Shown piece after piece: positions 6,525 through 13,260 of a DNA stretch of 13,260 nt. The translations under genes and the position numbers were made by a program. The notes beneath the pieces were generated by a model. That model made no database searches, was not told the DNA's origin, and saw nothing but the letters and a program-made list of their open reading frames with translations. The DNA comes from Nitrospirota bacterium (lineage in GTDB: Bacteria; Nitrospirota; Nitrospiria; Nitrospirales; Nitrospiraceae), in NCBI GenBank assembly GCA_016222925.1, contig JACRQB010000101.1:1-13260 (forward strand), written 5' to 3'. Numbering within the stretch: position 1 is the first letter of the stretch; the number at the start of each line of letters is the position of its first letter.

Positions 6525-7055
6525 TCATCGGACATCCAACCGGGGTAAAATTTCGTATTCCAAGAGATCCGCCACACGAACGAGGTCTCGGGCGGCTCGC
6601 GCCTCCAACAGCTGTTGCACCCAAGGCGCCAGGGCGGAGCCCCCGGTCCCTGCCTCCATCGTGGCCGAAGTCCCATCGACGAATTCGAGGTAATCGGCCA
6701 GCTGCCCCAGCCAGGCGTCGAGCCCGGACAGCGGCCAGGGTCCGAATCGCAACGTCGAGAGCAAGGCCGTCCCCTCCGTGCGCAGCGTCTCTGCGTATTT
6801 CCTGATGGACCCTTCGGCAGCCCGTATGAGCTCCGGCATCGGCTGCGACACCGCCGTCAGCTGTCGGAAGCGCACAACCGATTCCGCGAGAAACACAGGA
6901 TCCAAGTCACGGTCCGTAATCGTGCGCTGGTCGAGCTGGAGCCTGGTGATGATACGAGTTCGGGCATGCGCGCGTTCACTGACTTCCGTCAGCACCTGTT
7001 CCATCGTCAGCGGCGCGTCGACTTCCCACTGCTCTTGGTCGAGCATGATCTGCAT
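6525..7055 (-). CDS. Unrecognised protein between glycosyltransferases and flagellin
   Basis: I do not recognise a family for this 176-aa protein. It has no signal peptide, no membrane segment and no cysteine. The N-terminus (MQIMLDQEQWEVDAPLTMEQ, then VLTEVSERAHARTRIITRLQ) looks like a small alpha/beta unit with a strand-helix-strand order similar to a beta-grasp fold. The rest (55-170) is predicted helical, with LIRAAEGSIRKYAETLR, a GPWPLSGLDAWLGQLADYLE segment and a closing helix VADLLEYEILPRL. A GAGGAG run lies about eight bases before the ATG. The start is only 14 bp after the end of the damaged GT9 gene, so it is probably in the same upstream transcript, while the sigma-28 promoter separates it from flagellin. 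A soluble helper in flagellin modification or export is a guess from position. Confidence 0.75.
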   Translation of the reverse strand: MQIMLDQEQWEVDAPLTMEQVLTEVSERAHARTRIITRLQLDQRTITDRDLDPVFLAESVVRFRQLTAVSQPMPELIRAAEGSIRKYAETLRTEGTALLSTLRFGPWPLSGLDAWLGQLADYLEFVDGTSATMEAGTGGSALAPWVQQLLEARAARDLVRVADLLEYEILPRLDVR

Positions 7056-7069
7056 AGGTCAGTCTCCTC

Positions 7070-8366
7070 TCATTCGATACCGGCATACGATATAGGTGCG
7101 CTTGCCATCAGAGCAGCCGCCTCCGGCGCGGATACGAGTTGCGACGCCACGAATGCCGTCTCGCGGCGCCAGCGCTGATACGCCGCCGCGTGATGCGTCG
7201 CCATTCCCTCCAGCCCCTGCATATTGTCCTGATACAAGAGGCGAAGCGCCGCTGTGGTGAGGGGTTTTGTGGCCCACGTCGCCGCGCCGGCCTGAGCGAC
7301 CTTCTGCCGCTCCTCCGCTTGTGCCCGCTGCAGTGCCTGAATGGTTTGCACAGGAAGCGGCGTGCATACCAGGCTACCGCTGCATCTTCGTGGCCGGAGA
7401 CGAGTTCAAAACTGCCCAATTGATCCGCATCGATGCTCGATTGATAGACCCGATAACCCGGCACGGCCATGGGCAGCGGGCCCAGTCCCGCCACATGCTG
7501 CATGACAGCCGCAACCGCATCGATCGGGAGTCGTTCTTTACAGGTATGGTGCGAACAGACCTGCTCAAACCCGCAGGGCGCGCACTCCAGATCCGGTTGC
7601 ATCACCCAATGCCCAGGCCCGTGCGGACCGGTCTCCTGAAAATCCACATGGCCGACCGAGAGATCAATGACCGGAGTCTGCACGCCCACAGCTAAATGCA
7701 TCGGCCCTGTGTCGTTCGTGAGCAATAACCGACAGTCCGCCAAGAGCGCGACGAGCTGCGCCAGCGTCGTGTGCCCGGCGGCATTCTTGATCGCGCTGCG
7801 CCCACCCGCCTCTTGATACGTCCGGATGACATGGGCGATCGTGTCCTGTTCCGAGGACGATCCGATGAATAGAATACCGCCATCCCACTGTTTACTGAAG
7901 CGGGCCAACGTCATGCCGAAATGCTGTGGCCGCCAGGCCTTCATGACGTCACTCGCCCCTGCCTGCACCGCAATCCATCTGCGATCGAGCCCACCCGAGC
8001 TCGACAAAAAACGCCTCGCCCAGTCGGTCTGTTCAGCCGGCGCCGCCACATGCAGCGGCGCAAACGCGCCCGGCCTGCTCCCACCCATCGCATAGACATC
8101 GACGAGGTTGAATCGATTGATCCGGCGAATCTGATGAATATCGGTGAAGTACGCCATCCAGGGATTGTCGATGACCGTCCCGCCGTCCCACGCGCTCCGC
8201 GCGCCTCTGATATCAGGGTCAGCATGGAGGCCACGGCGGCGAATTGCCGATCGACCACGAGATCCACCGCCACGCCGGGCCATTCTTCCCGAAGACGAGC
8301 CAACAGGGCGCCCATCTGTACGAGATCGCCCATGCGTGTGATGTTCACAATTAATACTTGCTTCAT
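7070..8366 (-). pseudogene. GT9 (heptosyltransferase-like) glycosyltransferase with internal deletion and two frame changes
   Basis: GT9 enzymes (WaaC/WaaF type) transfer heptose or related sugars from nucleotide donors. The first piece starts at ATG 8366 (a GTG at 8372 is in frame) and reads KQVLIVNITRMGDLVQMGAL to VASML, ending near 8220. The second piece, in another frame from about 8214, begins IRGARSAWDGGTVIDNPW. It holds the donor-site motif TNDTGPMHLAVG (near 7716) and a CxxC-x5-C-x4-C cluster (7584-7540) usual in this family. Against the intact GT9 at 10260-11411, about 65 residues between these two pieces are missing. A further frame change near 7355 leads into a helical tail (IQALQRAQAEERQKVAQAG to ISYAGIE) that ends at 7070. 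The tail could instead be a separate 93-aa gene from GTG 7351, but it has no ribosome site. The gene is likely non-functional as sequenced. Confidence 0.8.
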
Positions 8367-8384
8367 GTCCACTCTCTAGGAAGG

Positions 8385-8443
8385 GAGCGAGTTTCGGGTT
8401 TCAGGTTCAACGCGAAACGAGAAACCTGCAACTCGAAACGCTC
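8385..8443. repeat. Imperfect palindromic intergenic repeat rich in GAAAC/GTTTC words
   Basis: In the 79-bp gap between the 605-aa gene and the broken GT9 gene, 8385-8407 and 8423-8443 form an inverted repeat. The arms share GAGCG, TTTCG, GTT and CAGGTT in order on one side and their complements on the other, with a two-base insertion, two mismatches and a 15-base loop. The loop also contains CGAAAC words. The left part of the palindrome begins two bases from the TAA stop (8448-8446). It resembles dispersed REP-like elements, but only one copy is in this window. In RNA it would form a long hairpin between two operon genes. Confidence 0.65.
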
Positions 8444-8445
8444 TT

Positions 8446-10263
8446 TTATACAAGGTCCCTCGTTTCCGCTCGATAACTATCCAGCATCAGGATCAGCAGC
8501 TCCTCTCGCGCAAGTTCCCGACCGGCGCCGTTCGCCTTGATCTGAGCCGCCACATCCTTGAGCTCCACGCGTTGGCCCGGTGGAAATCGCCGGAGCAGTG
8601 CCGCAAGCTCTGGCGGCGCATCAGTACGCTGCCCCAAGATACCGGCGTTACGATCGCCCCGCACCATGGCGCCTATTCGATCCGGCTCGCGCATGCCGAT
8701 CACCGCCAACAGCTCACTCATGCGATGTGTATACGTATGCTGCGCCAGCACGCGGCGGCGCCCGGCAGCAGCGATTTCACGCCGTCCGGAAGAGTCGGCA
8801 AGCCAGGTACGGATGAGCGACGGGACATCGGCCGTCGCGTTGAAACGGACCATCTCCTTGGGGGCGAACAGATCGGGGAAGAGTGATCGCTCGTCGACCA
8901 GCTGAAACGCGCCGCACGCAGCCAATTCAAACGTCCGAGGATTGACGAAGTCCGCCTCCGGATCAAGCCCGTCACCGGCGCAGGAATGAAGGTTCAGATT
9001 GACGGCCGTGGCGTTGAAGACTTTGATGCAGGTCTCCGTATCGATGCGGGCGCCGCCGCGCTGAAGCACCGAGGCCAGATCATCCGCGCCGTCCCATTCA
9101 TTCCCCCAGAGCTTGAACGACCAGTCACTCGACAACCATCCTGGAAGCACCGTGCGTCGGTTGGCATAACCCGCTCCGACGAACGACACATCGGCGCCAT
9201 ATTCAGCCTGTTCAGCCTCGGTGAGCCCCAGAGGTCGATGCAAGGCGGGATCGGCGGCCATCGGCAGATAGTGGACGTGGCGCGCGCCCGCTCGCGTGAG
9301 CGCATCGACGCACGACGCTTGCTGGATGACGAACCAATGGTCATACCCGCCCGCCAATTGCTGCCAGTAGGTCAAATGTCGGTAATTCTCGACGAACCAC
9401 ATCGCGGTGAGAAATTTCTTCTTGCGCAGATGCTCGAGTACCGCGAGATTCAACGGCGCCTGTGCGAGCGCCAACACCAGATCCGGAGGATCTTCGGCGA
9501 GATTCGTCACCACGCTCAAACTCAGCAGATCGGTGAACCGGCTTTGCATCATCAGGCGATGCCGCGGCTCCCGACCGGAGGCAAACAGATCGTAACTCGC
9601 CCGATGCGGACTCTGATCCAGCCAGCTGACCCGATGGCCCAGCGACTCCAGTGCCGCGACGGCGTGGCGTGCGATCGGGAGCGAGCCGCCGTAGATCGGT
9701 CCGACGACCGCGACATGAAGTCGGCCACCCTGCTTCGTCGCAGCAATCCGACGAACTTCCACTTCCAAGTCGCGATGGACCTCGGCATGCAGACAAGCAG
9801 CCGGCCCGTACGTCATGAAACGAAGCGGCGCTGACTGTGTAGCCAGCTGTTCGGCCATGGCCACTGGCGTTCCCCACACCCATTCAACTTTGTTGATCCA
9901 GGCCTCCATCGGCCTGATTGACGCCGCATCGTTGAATTCGGCGACATGAGGCACGACGACCGCCAGCATCGCGCCCTGCGGTTTCAGGGCGATCAAGGCC
10001 TCGACGTGATAGAGCAAGCCGACACCGAACACGACCCCGAGTTCGCCCGCTTTCCATTCGAGCAGTTGAGCTTCGGCCCACGCTTGAGCTTCTTTACGCG
10101 GGTCATATCCGCTGTGAACCCATCGCCCTTCATGTGTCGCCGATGGACTTCCCTCTCGAGACGGCACAACGGTCAGCAGACCACCCGAGTTCTCCTGCGT
10201 CGTCTGAACAAGCGCTGGATACCGCGTGCGAAGGCCTTCGAGATTCTGCGCCAGATAGTTCAT
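8446..10263 (-). CDS. Glycosyltransferase: Maf-like N-terminus joined to CgeB-like GT-B region
   Basis: This is a cytoplasmic enzyme of 605 aa. Residues 46-110 (GRWVHSGYDPRKEAQAWAEA and VVFGVGLLYHVEALIALKP) resemble the N-terminal module of Maf/DUF115 motility-associated factors, which glycosylate flagellin. Residues 183-345 look like the first Rossmann half of a CgeB-type GT-B enzyme (HVAVVGPIYGGSLPIARHAV, then AMWFVENYRH). Residues 357-525 match the second half (GADVSFVGAGYANRR, VNLNLHS, DFVNPRTFELAACGAFQLVD), where NPRTFE is the usual donor-site segment. A helical tail (548-605) is unassigned. The ATG (10263-10261) overlaps the TGA of the GT9 gene before it (ATGA), so translation is probably coupled. 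Its place beside flagellin makes it the best candidate here for a flagellin glycosyltransferase. The sugar and acceptor are unknown. Confidence 0.8.
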   Translation of the reverse strand: MNYLAQNLEGLRTRYPALVQTTQENSGGLLTVVPSREGSPSATHEGRWVHSGYDPRKEAQAWAEAQLLEWKAGELGVVFGVGLLYHVEALIALKPQGAMLAVVVPHVAEFNDAASIRPMEAWINKVEWVWGTPVAMAEQLATQSAPLRFMTYGPAACLHAEVHRDLEVEVRRIAATKQGGRLHVAVVGPIYGGSLPIARHAVAALESLGHRVSWLDQSPHRASYDLFASGREPRHRLMMQSRFTDLLSLSVVTNLAEDPPDLVLALAQAPLNLAVLEHLRKKKFLTAMWFVENYRHLTYWQQLAGGYDHWFVIQQASCVDALTRAGARHVHYLPMAADPALHRPLGLTEAEQAEYGADVSFVGAGYANRRTVLPGWLSSDWSFKLWGNEWDGADDLASVLQRGGARIDTETCIKVFNATAVNLNLHSCAGDGLDPEADFVNPRTFELAACGAFQLVDERSLFPDLFAPKEMVRFNATADVPSLIRTWLADSSGRREIAAAGRRRVLAQHTYTHRMSELLAVIGMREPDRIGAMVRGDRNAGILGQRTDAPPELAALLRRFPPGQRVELKDVAAQIKANGAGRELAREELLILMLDSYRAETRDLV

Positions 10264-11411
10264 GAAAGGGCCGGCTCCAGTTCATGCCAGAGCGCTTCCC
10301 GTTCACGCGGTGCAATGGCTGCTTGACCGACCGGCGCATAGTAGGCACCCCATGTATCGCAGTGGCTCGTCCATACAGTCCAGCCAATCGGTGCCCGATA
10401 TCCCTGCTCGCATATTGCGGCAACGGTTTCGTCGACCGGCCAGGCGTCCCCCCTCATCTCTTCGGCCTGCCACACGACATGATCGACACCGTACGGTCCA
10501 GTTTCATGAACCCGTGCCCGCGCAAAATACCAACCGATCACCGGCCTGCCGAGCGCCGCCGCGAGATGCAGAGGACCTGTATCCGAACCGACGACTCGAT
10601 GGCAGCGAACGAGAATGGCCGCAAGCTGCAATAGGGACGTGCGACCTGTCGTGTCCCAAATCCGACCCAGAGCCGATGGAGGCAGCGGCGATTGAATCTC
10701 TGCGGCTCGTTCGCGCTCTGTCCCGACAAGGACGACACGTCCCTGCGGCGTGGAGGCAAGAAATGAGGTGATCCACCGGCGCCAGACCTCCGTGGGCACA
10801 CACCGTTCGGTCTCCCCTGCTCCCACGATGAGCGCGATCCACCGATCACCATGTTTGCCGATCGGTTCCAAATCGTCAGGCAATCGGACAGCGGGAGGAT
10901 CGAGAGGAATGATATGCCCTGGTGGAGAAACTCCACAGAGCCCACAGAAGGCATCAGCCAAGTGCACACGTTGCCCTAGACGCCGCTGCGCCACATCGCG
11001 TACGTAGGCAGCCCAAGGTGTCAGCGCCTCGCCAAGTGGCCCATGCAGCAATGGTCCTTTCACCTCTCGTGCGAGTAAGGAACCAGCCACCAACGCCCGA
11101 CGATGTTGATTGAGGACATAGGCATAGTCGTACCAGTCCGGCGCCAACGCCATTAAGACCGTTTCGACCTCGGCGAGATGCTCCGCTCGTAAGTCCTGCT
11201 GGGCGGCCATTGCCCGGCGCTGCCAGGCCGCTCCATCCCACTCAAGCACCTTCTCGATACCAGGCAGCAGACGTCCCACCTCAGCAAGATGAGACGGACA
11301 GAGCAGATCCAATTGCGTCTCGGGATGACGGACGCGGAGCTGCGTAATGGCCAGCATCGATTGCACCAAATCTCCCAATCGGGCCAGTTGTATGACAAGT
11401 GCGCGTGGCAT
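10260..11411 (-). CDS. GT9 glycosyltransferase (heptosyltransferase-like)
   Basis: This is an intact GT-B enzyme of 383 aa in the ADP-heptose:LPS heptosyltransferase family. The N-terminus MPRALVIQLARLGDLVQSML is the usual strand plus helix with the RLGD motif. The second domain has WIALIVGAGE (191-200), VVLVGTERE (226-234) and the donor-site VGSDTGPLHLAAALGRPVIG (274-293). It lacks the cysteine cluster found in the second GT9 gene of this window. A C-terminal extension (about 336-383) contains the pattern GYRAPIGWTVWTSH, comparable to GYRVYQSSIDADQ in that second GT9, so the two are probably paralogues. AAGG about nine bases before ATG 11411 may serve as the ribosome site. The gene lies 75 bp after the GT2-TPR gene, with ATGA overlap to the next gene. 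Its acceptor may be flagellin glycan or surface polysaccharide; sequence alone does not tell. Confidence 0.88.
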   Translation of the reverse strand: MPRALVIQLARLGDLVQSMLAITQLRVRHPETQLDLLCPSHLAEVGRLLPGIEKVLEWDGAAWQRRAMAAQQDLRAEHLAEVETVLMALAPDWYDYAYVLNQHRRALVAGSLLAREVKGPLLHGPLGEALTPWAAYVRDVAQRRLGQRVHLADAFCGLCGVSPPGHIIPLDPPAVRLPDDLEPIGKHGDRWIALIVGAGETERCVPTEVWRRWITSFLASTPQGRVVLVGTERERAAEIQSPLPPSALGRIWDTTGRTSLLQLAAILVRCHRVVGSDTGPLHLAAALGRPVIGWYFARARVHETGPYGVDHVVWQAEEMRGDAWPVDETVAAICEQGYRAPIGWTVWTSHCDTWGAYYAPVGQAAIAPREREALWHELEPALS

Positions 11412-11458
11412 TCCTTTTTACCTTCTATTCGCCCTAAGCCAGTGGAGGACGCTTCGGG

Positions 11459-11481
11459 CTCAGCACACACGGCAAGCTGAG
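11459..11481 (-). other. Short hairpin after the GT2-TPR gene
   Basis: CTCAGC (11459-11464) and GCTGAG (11476-11481) form a six-pair stem with an 11-base loop in the 75-bp gap before the GT9 gene. No U run follows. It may be a weak processing or stability element, or chance. Confidence 0.3.
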
Positions 11482-11486
11482 TCAAT

Positions 11487-13253
11487 TCAAGAGTGCGCGG
11501 CTTCCATCGTGGACACGGCTTGTTTTCTTGCGATGGCTTGACCAAGTTCGTTCAAACCATCGAACGTCGGTGCGAGCGCACGAAGCGTTTCGTATTCCAG
11601 ACTTGCCGCCTCGATTTGCTCTCCTCGGACCAACGCACCCGCCAGTGCAAAACGGATCGCCAAGTCGGCAGGATTGCGCACCAAATACTTGCGCAAATGC
11701 CGGCTCAGCTCATCCCATCGGTTTTGTGCCGTACCCGCGCGTAAGAGCCAATGGATGGCTTCGGCATCATCTGGATACTCCTCCAACACTTGTAGAAATT
11801 GTTCCCAAGCGCCCTGCGTATAGGCGCGGCCCAACGAGGCCATCCCCATCCCCATCAGACATTTTCTACGATTAGCTCCGCCACGCAATGCTGAATCGAA
11901 GGCGGTCTCGGCTTGCTCGTATTGTTCCCGCTGCATGCACAGAATGCCTCTCATCAACAGTCCTTCCGCATGACTCGGGGAAGATGCGAGTAAGATCCGG
12001 AGCTGTTCCTCTGCCCCCACCAGATCCTTCTGTTCCAGCAAGGTTCGGATCAGTGCGACCCGCTCAGCCGGCGCATCGACCAACGCCACATAGCGCGAGA
12101 GAAACTTGGTACGACTGATCGGTTCTTGAAGACGCTCTGCCACCATCGCACCCCAGGACAGTACAAACTGGTCGTTCGGCCACTCGTCCACCATCCGCAG
12201 CTCACGTTTCACAGCCGCCCAATCCTTCTTCAGCGCAGCGGTTTGCACTGCCGCAATATGCGCCCAGAAGGCGCCATCCTTCACATTCTCCAGTCGCACA
12301 ATATCGCCGCCCAGTTGCCCGTTACGGAAGATACGTTTTAATTTGTAGCCACCGACATAGAAATGCAGGTCCTCATCGGCCGCCCACCATTGCCCCTCCC
12401 ACCGATCCAGGAAGCGAACTGCGTTTATGTCGTCGTGAACCTTCCTTCCGGCAGTTTGGCTTTCGAGATGAAGAACGACGCTACGGGGTTGATAGACAAC
12501 CGTATAGCCGCGCTCCCGCACTTTCAGACACAGATCCGCATCTTCGAATCCGTTCACATATCCTTCGTCGAACCCGCCCACTTCCTCGAACAAAGATCTC
12601 CGGATCAGCAGACAAGCAGCCGTGACAATCTGGAATTCGCGCCGTTGATTGACGACCGGATGGTCACCAGCGAAGGATTTATAGATATGATAGGGCAAGC
12701 GATGCTCCAGGTCCCGAACGACGCCGGCATGTTGCACCGTGCCATCAGGATACAAGAGCTTGCTACCGACGATACCCACTTCCGGATGGGCGTCCACTTC
12801 GGACACCAGTGAGGAAAGCCAGCCTGACTGTGGAATCGTGTCATTGTTCAAGAACACCACGTATTGGCCGCGTGCAGCTCGTGCCCCTTGGTTGCAGGCC
12901 TTTGCAAATCCCTCATTCTTCTTATTTCGGATAATTTGCACGTCACCCTTGAGTTCAGCAAGAAACTCCTTGGTTCCATCCGTCGATCCGTTATCCACGA
13001 CGATCACTTCATATTCCGGCTGGTCATTGATCTGCGACAAGGCCATCAGGCAATCTCGCGTCAACTCCAAACGGTTCCACACCGGTATGATGATAGAGCA
13101 GATGTAGGACTTCGCAGACGCTTCGGCATAGAATCGTTGGAGATGCCGCTGCTGGCACTCCCGTACACCGGCAATGAGTTCTGCGTAGGGCGCATACTTA
13201 CGATAGATGATCTCGGTTGTGCGCCGATAAGTATCCTTGGTCCCGCTGGTCAT
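11487..13253 (-). CDS. GT2 glycosyltransferase with C-terminal TPR-like repeats
   Basis: This protein is at least 588 aa. Residues 50-290 form a GT-A family 2 domain of the rhamnosyltransferase type. It has CSIIIPVWNRLELTRDCL (52-69), the nucleotide-binding VVDNGSTDGT (85-94), NEGFAKACNQGA (113-124), the metal-site FLNNDT (134-139) and the catalytic GFEDADLCLKV (235-245). Residues about 395-575 are paired helices of TPR style (LVGAEEQLRILLASSPSHAE, YEQAETAFDSAL, WEQFLQVLEEYPDDAEAI, LSRHLRKYLVRNPAD). Such GT-TPR proteins may hold a protein acceptor such as flagellin; that is inference. The ATG at 13253 is seven bases from the window edge. No in-frame stop precedes it there, so the true start may lie outside the window. 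Residues 1-48 are helical and unassigned. Confidence 0.85.
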   Translation of the reverse strand: MTSGTKDTYRRTTEIIYRKYAPYAELIAGVRECQQRHLQRFYAEASAKSYICSIIIPVWNRLELTRDCLMALSQINDQPEYEVIVVDNGSTDGTKEFLAELKGDVQIIRNKKNEGFAKACNQGARAARGQYVVFLNNDTIPQSGWLSSLVSEVDAHPEVGIVGSKLLYPDGTVQHAGVVRDLEHRLPYHIYKSFAGDHPVVNQRREFQIVTAACLLIRRSLFEEVGGFDEGYVNGFEDADLCLKVRERGYTVVYQPRSVVLHLESQTAGRKVHDDINAVRFLDRWEGQWWAADEDLHFYVGGYKLKRIFRNGQLGGDIVRLENVKDGAFWAHIAAVQTAALKKDWAAVKRELRMVDEWPNDQFVLSWGAMVAERLQEPISRTKFLSRYVALVDAPAERVALIRTLLEQKDLVGAEEQLRILLASSPSHAEGLLMRGILCMQREQYEQAETAFDSALRGGANRRKCLMGMGMASLGRAYTQGAWEQFLQVLEEYPDDAEAIHWLLRAGTAQNRWDELSRHLRKYLVRNPADLAIRFALAGALVRGEQIEAASLEYETLRALAPTFDGLNELGQAIARKQAVSTMEAAHS

Positions 13254-13260
13254 GGAACTA

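Noticed and set aside
8986..9834. Plus-strand open frame of 282 codons
   Set aside because: It is antisense to the well-supported 605-aa glycosyltransferase; the codon pattern is a mirror of that gene.

Overview
The window (about 13.3 kb, GC-rich) looks like a flagellar filament and flagellin-glycosylation locus from a Gram-negative environmental bacterium. Gene order and protein style fit the Nitrospira lineage (phylum Nitrospirota) best. That is inference from recognisable families, since no marker gene is present.

Layout, left to right. Positions 1-163 hold no gene I can support. A small excisionase-type helix-turn-helix protein (164-499, minus) is divergent from a MinD/ParA-type ATPase (568-1536, plus). 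The ATPase carries an exact 69-bp in-frame tandem duplication (760-897). From 1562 to the right edge every gene is on the minus strand, so transcription runs from right to left. In that order the genes are: a GT2-TPR glycosyltransferase (start at or beyond the right edge), a GT9 glycosyltransferase, a Maf-like/CgeB-like glycosyltransferase of 605 aa, a second GT9 gene that is broken, an unrecognised 176-aa protein, flagellin, flaG, a broken fliD, fliS, a fliT-like gene, and a GAF-GGDEF-PilZ protein. Spacings are short (14-21 nt) or are ATGA stop/start overlaps, so the set reads as one or two operons. A near-consensus sigma-28 (FliA) promoter at 6436-6462 sits directly upstream of flagellin. 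It splits the run into an upstream glycosylation part and a late filament part.

How the parts fit: flagellin is the filament subunit, FliS its export chaperone, the FliT-like protein the presumed FliD chaperone, FlaG a filament-length factor, and FliD the cap. The glycosyltransferases upstream are candidates for glycosylating flagellin or surface polysaccharide. The GGDEF-PilZ protein has lost its catalytic signature but keeps an RxxD inhibitory-site motif. It is therefore more likely a c-di-GMP sensor than a synthase. The MinD-like ATPase and HTH protein may act in flagellar number/placement or regulation.

The most striking observation is a cluster of lesions in otherwise well-preserved genes. 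fliD has lost an internal C-terminal segment and changes frame near 4090. The GT9 gene at 7070-8366 has an out-of-frame internal deletion near 8215 and a second frame change near 7355. The MinD-like gene has the exact tandem duplication. Either the flagellar locus is decaying or phase-varying, or the assembly is faulty here. Reads across these four points would decide.
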